Shown here piece after piece: positions 1 through 5,076 of a stretch of DNA of 5,076 nt. The notes under the pieces were generated by a model, which ran no database searches, was not told the DNA's origin, and worked only from the letters and a program-made list of their open reading frames with translations. Location of the stretch: NCBI GenBank assembly GCA_023453125.1, contig JAEXUB010000091.1:1-5076 (forward strand), in the 5' to 3' direction. The DNA comes from Bacteroidota bacterium (GTDB lineage Bacteria > Bacteroidota > Ignavibacteria > Ignavibacteriales > Melioribacteraceae). A program made the translations under genes and the position numbers. Each line of letters begins with the position of its first letter. Within the stretch, counting starts at the first letter, position 1.

Positions 1-231
1 AAGGCGGATTTTGTTCTTCTTGACCTTGAGAAATCAAATCAGCCCCTCAATAAGGAAAATATTTATTCATCAATCGTTTATTCCGCCGGCAAGGAAAATG
101 TAAAGCACGTATTCATTGAAGGGGAGCAGGCTGTTGATAACGGGAGAACTGTAATCTATGATGAATCAGAATTGAGAGATACCGGCAAGACGGAACTGAA
201 AAAATTATTTGAAAGGATGCAGGGAAATTGA
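1..231 (+). CDS. Amidohydrolase, C-terminal fragment (TrzA/MtaD/SsnA-like deaminase family), 5' end outside window
   Basis: This reading frame is open from base 1 to the TGA at 229-231 and gives the last 76 residues of a protein that begins upstream of the window. The fragment reads ADFVLLDL near its start, then a segment like SSIVYSAGKENVKHVFIEG, then a charged helical tail. This order (A-D-hydrophobic-D, a Y/A-rich strand, then V-x-x-V-x-h-x-G) is how metal-dependent amidohydrolases of the chlorohydrolase/cytosine-deaminase group end, where the C-terminus completes the beta-sandwich domain. Known members deaminate S-adenosylhomocysteine/methylthioadenosine, guanine, 8-oxoguanine or cytosine. 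The metal-binding and catalytic residues lie outside the window, so the substrate cannot be assigned. The gene overlaps the start of rdgB, which suggests translational coupling and fits loosely with purine metabolism. Family confidence is good; function is open. Confidence 0.75.
   Translation, partial: KADFVLLDLEKSNQPLNKENIYSSIVYSAGKENVKHVFIEGEQAVDNGRTVIYDESELRDTGKTELKKLFERMQGN
212..230 (+). promoter_or_regulatory. rdgB translation start region: TTG start overlapping upstream TGA
   Basis: The TTG at 228-230 shares two bases with the TGA stop at 229-231 of the amidohydrolase (TTGA). A purine-rich AAAGGA lies at 212-217, ten bases before the start, and a second AGGG lies at 221-224, which is rather close. 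This start is preferred because the protein from here begins MKKLIFASGNKGK, exactly where RdgB/HAM1 proteins begin. The overlap suggests that ribosomes ending the upstream gene restart on rdgB. Confidence 0.7.
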
Positions 232-806
232 AAAAACTTATCTTCGCTTCGGGCAACAAGGGGAAAATAAAAGAAGTTAAAGCATTATTTGAGGGGAGCG
301 GATATGAAGTTGTCTCCCCTTACGATCTGGGAAATCCGGTCGATGTTGAAGAGACCGGGAAGACATTTTATGAGAACTCCCTTATAAAGGCAAAGGCTAT
401 TTACGATATTTATAAACTTCCGGTAATTGCGGACGATTCGGGGCTGGAAGTTGAACAGCTTAACGGAGAACCGGGGGTATATTCTGCCCGCTATGCATTT
501 GAAGGATGCACATACGAAGACAATAACAACAAACTCCTCTCGGTACTTAAGGATCTTCCCGAACCGCATAAAGCTGCATTCGTTTGCTGCGCAGTATATT
601 ATGACGGAAATGCCGATATTCACGAAACCGGGAAACTCCCCGGGAGAATAGTAATGGAGAGGAAAGGGGAGAAGGGATTCGGGTATGACCCGATTTTTGT
701 TCCCGATGGATTCTCGGTTACTCTGGCACAGCTGGAATTGGATGAGAAGAACAAAATCAGCCACCGGTCAAGGGCATTTGAGGCATTAAAGAAAAGGCTG
801 GTTTAA
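228..806 (+). CDS. rdgB: XTP/dITP diphosphatase (RdgB/HAM1 family non-canonical purine NTP pyrophosphatase)
   Basis: This cytosolic house-cleaning enzyme hydrolyses dITP, ITP and XTP to the monophosphate and pyrophosphate, which keeps deaminated purines out of DNA and RNA. The 192-residue length is typical. Family motifs appear in order: the nucleotide-binding S-G-N-x-x-K at residues 8-13, E-E-T-G-x-T-F-x-E-N at 41-50 (metal-binding acids), A-D-D-S-G-L at 68-73 with the catalytic Asp pair, G-x-P-G-V-Y-S-A-R-Y at 80-89, G-F-G-Y-D-P-I-F at 150-157, and the base-recognition I-S-H-R at 177-180. One departure is visible: the usual A-E-L before the EKN-x-I-S-H-R block reads A-Q-L here (Gln168). The start is TTG, overlapping the preceding stop. 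A PepSY protein begins 5 bases after the stop, so the gene looks like the middle of an operon. Family identity is very secure. Confidence 0.96.
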   Translation: MKKLIFASGNKGKIKEVKALFEGSGYEVVSPYDLGNPVDVEETGKTFYENSLIKAKAIYDIYKLPVIADDSGLEVEQLNGEPGVYSARYAFEGCTYEDNNNKLLSVLKDLPEPHKAAFVCCAVYYDGNADIHETGKLPGRIVMERKGEKGFGYDPIFVPDGFSVTLAQLELDEKNKISHRSRAFEALKKRLV

Positions 807-811
807 GGAAA

Positions 812-1393
812 ATGCAATACCATTCATTAAGGGAAAAACAGGCCAGACATCTTAGGCTTGTAAGGCGTATACATCATATTTCAGCTATATATTTATTTCT
901 GGCTTTTATTCTCCTCTCAATAACCGGCATTCTCCTGGGAATTAAAAAACAGAGCGGCGGGCTTATTCAGGCAAAGAATTATAATGGGGTTTCGGCGGAT
1001 ATGAAAGGATGGCTCCCGGTCGATTCTCTCTACAGGAATGCGTGCCTTTACCTAAAGGAGCAGGTCCCATCGCTAAGCTCATTGGAATTAGACCGGGTCG
1101 ATATACGAACGGAAAAAGGAATGGCTAAGTTTCTCTTTAAGGAAGGGTATTGGGGAGTGCAGGTAGACTGTACTACCGGTAAACTGCTTCATATCGAAAA
1201 AAGGTATTCCGATTTAATAGAGCAGATTCATGACGGATCGATAATGGACTATTTCTTAGGGACTTCCAACGGGGAAATAAAATTGCTTTATTCTTCCCTT
1301 ACAGGGATGGCGCTTCTCCTTTTTTCTGTTACCGGTTTCTGGCTCTGGTACGGCCCTAGAAAAATGAGGAAGAGGAGAGGAATTAAGGGATAA
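812..1393 (+). CDS. Small PepSY-associated two-helix membrane protein
   Basis: This 193-residue protein has a basic N-terminus (residues 7-22, including R-R-I-H-H), a first membrane helix at about 23-44, a soluble loop at about 45-157 and a second helix at about 158-180 ending in W-L-W-Y, then a basic tail R-K-M-R-K-R-R. Basic residues at both ends predict that both termini lie in the cytoplasm and the loop lies outside. The loop holds the PepSY-type signature V-x-V-D-x-x-T-G-K at 116-124 followed by I-H-D-G-S at 139-143. The L-T-G-x-x-L-L-L-F-S-V-T-G-F-W-L-W run in the last helix is also typical of PepSY-TM proteins. Relatives occur near iron uptake and reductase genes, but no such gene is visible here and no reaction can be assigned. 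AAGGA at 805-809 is only 2 bases from the ATG, which is unusually close, but no other start fits: a stop at 779-781 precedes it and the next in-frame ATG would remove the first helix. Confidence 0.85.
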   Translation: MQYHSLREKQARHLRLVRRIHHISAIYLFLAFILLSITGILLGIKKQSGGLIQAKNYNGVSADMKGWLPVDSLYRNACLYLKEQVPSLSSLELDRVDIRTEKGMAKFLFKEGYWGVQVDCTTGKLLHIEKRYSDLIEQIHDGSIMDYFLGTSNGEIKLLYSSLTGMALLLFSVTGFWLWYGPRKMRKRRGIKG

Positions 1394-1512
1394 ATTACCC
1401 CTTTCAAAGCCTGTTTTCTTCAAATTATCCCCCTCCCGTCCCAATTTAGGTTTTTCATTGTTTCTGTTAAAAAAGACATAAATAACTCAATTTATTTTGC
1501 CCCTGATAACTG
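1394..1512. other. Intergenic, pyrimidine-rich upstream part, no gene seen
   Basis: This stretch separates the rdgB block from the peptidase-nuo block. Its first part, about 1398-1460, is rich in C and T on the + strand, and the rest is AT-rich. No supported reading frame, RNA gene, repeat or strong hairpin followed by a T-run is visible. A weak five-base-pair stem (1385-1389 with 1399-1403) spans the PepSY stop codon and is not convincing as a terminator. Whether transcription from the left block reads through into the right block cannot be decided from the sequence. Confidence 0.6.
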
Positions 1513-1543
1513 TTTGAAAGCAGGGTGCCATTCTTTATATTTG
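1513..1543 (+). promoter_or_regulatory. Bacteroidetes-type promoter (TTTG, 19 bases, TAnnTTTG)
   Basis: TTTG at 1513-1516 is followed after 19 bases by TATATTTG at 1536-1543. This matches the known Bacteroides consensus of a -33 TTTG and a -7 TAnnTTTG, both in sequence and in spacing. It lies in the only sizeable intergenic gap, just upstream of the peptidase-nuoG-nuoH run, where a promoter is expected. Transcription would begin a few bases past 1543, leaving a leader of about 25 bases before the TTG at 1573. The match is by eye, and a chance hit in AT-rich DNA is possible. Confidence 0.6.
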
Positions 1544-1560
1544 TCCTTATTTTTTATACT

Positions 1561-1575
1561 GAAAGAGTCGAATTG
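1561..1575 (+). promoter_or_regulatory. Ribosome binding site and TTG start of the M16 peptidase
   Basis: GAAAGAG at 1561-1567 lies five bases before TTG at 1573-1575. It is only a moderate Shine-Dalgarno match, but with the promoter placed upstream at 1513-1543 this is the first plausible start in the transcript. It also gives the usual short M16 N-terminus, with the L-P-N-G-x-R-V-V strand beginning at residue 9. Confidence 0.6.
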
Positions 1576-2823
1576 AAAAAGACCCAAATTACTGAACTGC
1601 CAAACGGAATTAGAGTAGTTTCTGAAAGAATAGATTCGGTGAGATCATTTTCCCTCGGTTTCTGGTTTGACGTCGGATCCCGCGATGAAAATGATTCTAA
1701 CAATGGAATCAGCCATTTTCTGGAACATATGTTCTTTAAGGGGACAAAAACCCGCTCTCCTAAGCAAATTGCTGAGGATGTTGAATCTTTAGGGGGGTAT
1801 TTAAATGCATTTACATCTAAAGAGCATACCTGTTTTTACGGCCGCGGCCTGGATGTTCATATCGAAAAAATTTTCGAAGTACTTGCGGATATGGTGCAGA
1901 ACTCCCTCTTCAAACCTTCCGAAATTACAAAAGAGGCAAGTGTTGTCGTTGACGAATTAAATGATATTGAAGACTCTCCCGAAGAATTGATTTTCGATAA
2001 ATTCGAGACTAATTTGTTTCCTAATGACCCTCTCGGATACACCATTATCGGCACAGAGAAAAACCTCAAGAGATTTACACGCAAGGACCTTTTCTCCTAT
2101 ATCGGGAATAAATATAGATTCAATAATTTCCTTATTGCAGCATCGGGACGTATAGACCATAATGACCTGGTGCGTTTTGCCAAAAAGTATATAAAGCACA
2201 ATTTCGGCACAGGAACCGAAAAAAGGATTCTCGCACCGGAAGCGGTAAGCAGTAATTTATATGTTAACAAAGACATTCAGCAGGCGCATATAATAATGGG
2301 GCGTACCGCTCCCGGATATAAGGATAAATCAAGGACTAAAGTAAGCCTTCTTTCCCATATACTCGGAGAGGGGAGCAGTTCAAGGCTGTTCCAGACCGTT
2401 AGAGAGAAAAATGGTATTGCATATCAGATAAATAGTTTCTTAAATTCATTTTACGATATTTCCACACTTGGAGTTTATTTTTCTACAAATGAAAAATCGG
2501 CTCATAAAGCGGAGAGTCTTATTCTTAATGAATTTAAGAAAATGAGGAAACAGAAAATTTCCGGTGAGGAACTGGACAGGGCTAAGAATTTCCTTAAAGG
2601 AAATCTTATTATGAGCCTCGAGAATACTACTAACAGAATGATTCGCAATGCCCAGTCCCTAATTTATCATAACAGAATTAAAACATTGGAAGAAACCATT
2701 AAAGAGATTGAGTCGGTTACAAGAGAAGACATTCTTGAACTATCCAACTTGTATCTCGATAATAACACATATAAAAAAGTCGTAATAAGCTCAAAGAATT
2801 TATTACTTCATTCAGTCGCGTAA
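1573..2823 (+). CDS. M16 family zinc metallopeptidase (processing-peptidase-like)
   Basis: This 416-residue protein has the length of single-unit M16B peptidases (bacterial processing-peptidase type such as YmxG/PqqL-like proteins), which cut short or unfolded peptides inside a clamshell of two similar domains. The inverted zinc motif H-F-L-E-H is at residues 48-52 (His48, Glu51, His52), and the third zinc ligand is Glu128 in E-x6-E at 121-128, so the N-terminal domain should be active. The C-terminal domain has S-S-S-R-L-F-Q-x-V-R-E-K-x-G-x-A-Y at about 268-284, which carries the conserved Arg/Tyr pair that binds substrate. An in-frame GTG at 1525 would add 16 residues (P-F-F-I-F-V-L-I-F-Y...), but it overlaps the predicted promoter, so TTG at 1573 was chosen. 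With that start no signal peptide is seen and the enzyme is probably cytoplasmic. nuoG follows after 10 bases, suggesting co-transcription with complex I. The natural substrate is unknown. Confidence 0.93.
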   Translation: MKKTQITELPNGIRVVSERIDSVRSFSLGFWFDVGSRDENDSNNGISHFLEHMFFKGTKTRSPKQIAEDVESLGGYLNAFTSKEHTCFYGRGLDVHIEKIFEVLADMVQNSLFKPSEITKEASVVVDELNDIEDSPEELIFDKFETNLFPNDPLGYTIIGTEKNLKRFTRKDLFSYIGNKYRFNNFLIAASGRIDHNDLVRFAKKYIKHNFGTGTEKRILAPEAVSSNLYVNKDIQQAHIIMGRTAPGYKDKSRTKVSLLSHILGEGSSSRLFQTVREKNGIAYQINSFLNSFYDISTLGVYFSTNEKSAHKAESLILNEFKKMRKQKISGEELDRAKNFLKGNLIMSLENTTNRMIRNAQSLIYHNRIKTLEETIKEIESVTREDILELSNLYLDNNTYKKVVISSKNLLLHSVA

Positions 2824-2827
2824 AAGG
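2822..2827 (+). promoter_or_regulatory. nuoG ribosome binding site
   Basis: AAAAGG overlaps the last bases of the peptidase stop codon and sits six bases before the ATG at 2834. It supports that start and close translational linkage of the peptidase gene to nuoG. Confidence 0.7.
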
Positions 2828-2833
2828 TAGATT

Positions 2834-4510
2834 ATGCCCAAAATTACAATTGATGCAAAAGAGATAGAATTTAAGCCGGGACAGACAATTATAGAAGCGG
2901 CCCGCGATAATGGAATTGATATACCCCATTTCTGCTGGCACCCTTCATTATCGGTTAGCGGAAACTGCCGCGTCTGCCTGGTAGAAGTTGAAAAAATGCC
3001 TAAGCTTGTCATTTCCTGTTCTACACTGGCAGCCGATGGAATGGTTGTTAATACCAAATCGGAGAAAACCCTTTCTGCAAGAAAGGCGGTTATGGAGTTT
3101 ATTCTTATAAATCACCCGCTCGACTGTCCTATCTGCGATGAAGCAGGGGAATGCAAACTTCAGGATTACGCATACGCGCACAGCAACGGTGAAAGCAGGT
3201 TTGTTGAACAGAAAGTTACCAACATCAAGAGAACCGAGATAGGGCCCAGAGTTATGTTCGATGCCGAACGGTGCATTGCCTGCTCAAGGTGCATCCGTTT
3301 CTCAGATGAAATTGCAAAGGCAAACCAGCTTACATTTACAAAGAGAGGGGATAGAGTTACAATATCTACATTTCCCGGCGAAAGCCTCGATAATCCTTAT
3401 TCGATGAATGTTGTGGATATTTGTCCCGTCGGCGCTCTAACAAATAAGGAATTCCGTTTCAAAGCGCGGGTATGGGAAATGTCTTCTACCGATTCAGTCT
3501 GTACCGGATGCTCAAAAGGATGCAATACAGAAGTTTGGGTGCGGGATAATCAAATCCTCCGCCTCACTCCGCGCAGCAACGAGCAGGTAAATTCATACTG
3601 GATGTGCGATAACGGAAGGCTGAACTCATTTAAGAATGTAAACGCGGAGGACAGGATAGATAATGTTTATATCCGCAAGGAAGGATTCCTGAAAGAAGTC
3701 TCCTGGGATGAGGGTATAAAGACAGCCGCTGCAGCTCTCAAAAAGTTTAAAGCAAATGAAATTGCCTTTATCGGCTCATCATACGCAACAAACGAAGACA
3801 ATTACCTCTTTGCAAAGCTTGCAAAGAATCTCGGCGTGCAGAATATTTCAATAATACCTCATATAGCCGAAGGGGAAAAGGATGATTTCCTTATAAGGGA
3901 AGATAAGACGCCGAATACGGCTGGTGCAGCTTTAATGGGCATCAGGCAGAATTTCGGAGGCTTCAGTCTTTATCAGCTTATTGACGGAATTAAAAATAAA
4001 AGAATTAAAGCTGTTTATGTAATGGAAGATGACCTTTACGCAATTGAAGGTGCAGACGAGAAAATATTCTCTAACCTCGAGCTTTTAATTGTGCAGGCTT
4101 CCAACAGGAACAGAACAACATTGAGCGCCGATATTCTATTCCCGGCCTCTACATTTGCAGAGAAAAACGGTACATTCGTAAACTGCGACGGTATTGTTCA
4201 GAGAATCCGTCCCGCGGTGGCAACTGAAGAAATGGACCGGGCGCTTGACGGTATGGAAATGAGCCGTTGGGATAAATTCGGCACCAAATTCGACCGCTGG
4301 AAGCAGGGGAAAAAAATCGATTCAAAACCCTCCTGGAAAATCCTTGCACAGATTGGGGAACAAATGGGGCTTAAGACCAAGTACGATATGGCTGAAAATG
4401 TATTTACGGAAATTTCATCTGCCGTTAAGGAATTTTCAGGTATTGATTATGATACATTAGGCGGCACCGGCGTAAAGCTTAATTCCGAAAAAAAATCAGT
4501 TAATGTTTAA
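2834..4510 (+). CDS. nuoG: NADH-quinone oxidoreductase subunit G (short form, with N7 cluster motif)
   Basis: NuoG carries iron-sulfur clusters in the peripheral arm of complex I and passes electrons from NADH/FMN (NuoEF) towards the quinone site. The N-terminal ferredoxin domain binds the [2Fe-2S] cluster N1b through Cys34, Cys45, Cys48 and Cys62. His94, Cys98, Cys101 and Cys107 form the His-ligated [4Fe-4S] site (N5). Cys147, Cys150, Cys153 and Cys197 form the N4 site. Cys223-x2-Cys226-x3-Cys230 with Cys258 matches the extra cluster N7, found only in some bacterial enzymes. A molybdopterin-oxidoreductase-like domain begins near W-D-E at 291-293, and its late strand F-A-E-K-N-G-T-F-V-N is recognisable near 440-450. 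At 558 residues the protein is well below the roughly 680-910 common in bacteria: the middle of the molybdopterin-like domain and the dinucleotide-binding end are missing. A Trp/Lys-rich segment S-R-W-D-K-F-G-T-K-F-D-R-W-K follows. nuoH starts 12 bases later. Confidence 0.95.
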   Translation: MPKITIDAKEIEFKPGQTIIEAARDNGIDIPHFCWHPSLSVSGNCRVCLVEVEKMPKLVISCSTLAADGMVVNTKSEKTLSARKAVMEFILINHPLDCPICDEAGECKLQDYAYAHSNGESRFVEQKVTNIKRTEIGPRVMFDAERCIACSRCIRFSDEIAKANQLTFTKRGDRVTISTFPGESLDNPYSMNVVDICPVGALTNKEFRFKARVWEMSSTDSVCTGCSKGCNTEVWVRDNQILRLTPRSNEQVNSYWMCDNGRLNSFKNVNAEDRIDNVYIRKEGFLKEVSWDEGIKTAAAALKKFKANEIAFIGSSYATNEDNYLFAKLAKNLGVQNISIIPHIAEGEKDDFLIREDKTPNTAGAALMGIRQNFGGFSLYQLIDGIKNKRIKAVYVMEDDLYAIEGADEKIFSNLELLIVQASNRNRTTLSADILFPASTFAEKNGTFVNCDGIVQRIRPAVATEEMDRALDGMEMSRWDKFGTKFDRWKQGKKIDSKPSWKILAQIGEQMGLKTKYDMAENVFTEISSAVKEFSGIDYDTLGGTGVKLNSEKKSVNV

Positions 4511-4511
4511 C

Positions 4512-4515
4512 GGAG
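4512..4515 (+). promoter_or_regulatory. nuoH ribosome binding site deciding between two ATGs
   Basis: GGAG lies two bases after the nuoG stop. Two in-frame ATG codons follow, at 4517 and 4523. The first is one base from the GGAG, too close for normal initiation, while the second is seven bases away, so 4523 is taken as the start. The choice changes the protein by two residues only. Confidence 0.7.
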
Positions 4516-4522
4516 TATGGAA

Positions 4523-5076
4523 ATGAATATTTGGGAAATAATTATTATATCTTTAATAAAAATTGTCGCCATTCTCTCTGTATTTTTATTATCGGTTGCA
4601 TATTCCGTTTATTTCGAAAGAAAGATTGCGGCCTGGACACAGAACAGAGTAGGGCCAAACAGGGTAGGCTGGAAAGGGGTATTGCAGCCCTTTGCCGATG
4701 TATTCAAACTTCTTCTTAAAGAGGATATTGTACCGGACCAGGCAAATAAAAAACTGCATTTGCTTGCCCCCTTTATTGCGCTTTTCGTGGCATTCTCTAC
4801 CTATGCCGTTATTCCATTCGGACCGGAAGTGCAGATTTTCGGCTACAATGTTCAGCTTGTGGTTGCAGACATTAATATCGGTATTCTCTACGTTCTTGCG
4901 CTTACATCTCTATCGGTTTATGCAATTACATTCGCAGGCTGGTCATCGGGAAGCAAGTATTCATTACTAGGAGGTATCCGCTCTTCGGCGCAGATGATTT
5001 CATACGAAGTTTCAATGGGCTTTTCCGTTGGAGGTGTTATCCTTCTCGCTGAATCTCTAAGTCCGGTTAAGATTGT
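4523..5076 (+). CDS. nuoH: NADH-quinone oxidoreductase subunit H, N-terminal part (3' end outside window)
   Basis: NuoH is the inner-membrane subunit that anchors the peripheral arm and forms much of the quinone chamber of complex I. The frame stays open from ATG 4523 to the window edge, giving 184 complete codons of a protein usually about 330-350 residues long. A first membrane helix spans about residues 5-30. It is followed by the hallmark E-R-K at 32-34, Q-N-R-V-G-P-N-R-V-G at 40-49 and L-Q-P-F-A-D at 54-59 with K-L-L-L-K-E, the quinone-site loop. Further helices lie at about 80-98 and 118-139, with A-D-I-N-I-G at 115-120. G-W-S-S-G-S-K-Y at 139-146 and A-Q-M-I-S-Y-E-V at 156-163 are also highly conserved in the family, including Glu162. 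All signature residues seen are intact. It follows nuoG by 12 bases, in the usual G-H order. Identity is very secure. Confidence 0.97.
   Translation, partial: MNIWEIIIISLIKIVAILSVFLLSVAYSVYFERKIAAWTQNRVGPNRVGWKGVLQPFADVFKLLLKEDIVPDQANKKLHLLAPFIALFVAFSTYAVIPFGPEVQIFGYNVQLVVADINIGILYVLALTSLSVYAITFAGWSSGSKYSLLGGIRSSAQMISYEVSMGFSVGGVILLAESLSPVKI

Noticed and set aside
628..643. Perfect small inverted repeat CCGGG / CCCGG with a six-base loop
   Set aside because: It lies inside rdgB and is explained by codons of a family-typical G-K-L-P-G-R stretch; no flanking signal supports a regulatory role.
285..764. 159-codon reading frame on the - strand opposite rdgB
   Set aside because: It lies wholly antisense to a strongly supported gene and has no recognisable motif or start signal.
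1385..1403. Possible terminator hairpin at the end of the PepSY gene (AAGGG with CCCTT)
   Set aside because: The stem is only five base pairs, includes coding bases and is not followed by a T-run.
1525..1572. N-terminal extension of the M16 peptidase from GTG 1525, resembling a short hydrophobic leader
   Set aside because: It overlaps the predicted promoter, lacks the basic residues of a signal peptide, has no good ribosome site, and lies outside the usual M16 N-terminus.
4517..4522. Alternative nuoH start at ATG 4517
   Set aside because: It is one base from the GGAG ribosome site; the ATG at 4523 has proper spacing.
4531..4970. Two + strand reading frames (4531-4719 and 4692-4970) inside the nuoH region
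   Set aside because: They are out of frame with nuoH, which covers the whole stretch with strong family motifs; they resemble no known protein.

Overview
The window carries six protein-coding genes, all on the + strand, tightly packed and with AT-leaning codon use. The only sizeable gap is about 180 bases, between 1393 and 1573. Everything recognisable is housekeeping: nucleotide clean-up, a small membrane protein, a zinc peptidase and respiratory complex I. No mobile element, CRISPR array, tRNA, rRNA or toxin-defence cassette is visible. Several traits point to the Bacteroidetes/Ignavibacteria (FCB) side of the bacterial tree: a promoter matching the Bacteroidetes form (TTTG, 19 bases, TAnnTTTG), a very short NuoG, and a small PepSY-type two-helix protein. 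The lineage is inferred and no marker gene here proves it.

The left block (1-1393) is a probable co-transcribed set. It starts with the C-terminal end of an amidohydrolase of the TrzA/MtaD/SsnA type. Next is rdgB, an inosine/xanthosine triphosphate pyrophosphatase whose TTG start overlaps the amidohydrolase stop. A two-helix PepSY-domain membrane protein begins 5 bases after rdgB ends. A purine-type deaminase next to a house-cleaning NTPase would make sense, but the deaminase substrate cannot be read from its tail.

The gap (1394-1572) holds a pyrimidine-rich stretch with no convincing terminator, followed by the Bacteroidetes-like promoter. The promoter matters for annotation because it covers an in-frame GTG that would add 16 residues to the next gene. 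If the promoter is real, the peptidase starts at the TTG at 1573.

The right block (1573-5076) reads M16 zinc peptidase, nuoG, nuoH (cut by the window end), with gaps of 10 and 12 bases and good ribosome binding sites. It looks like one operon driven from the promoter in the gap. NuoG and NuoH are the iron-sulfur G subunit of the peripheral arm and the quinone-site membrane subunit of NADH:quinone oxidoreductase. NuoG keeps all of its N-terminal cluster ligands and an N7-type cluster motif, but its molybdopterin-like domain is heavily shortened. nuoE and nuoF are not next to nuoG, and the M16 peptidase sits where they would be expected.

There is no clearly new biological system here. The points most worth a second look are the promoter and start-site correction, the reduced NuoG, and the peptidase-complex I gene linkage.
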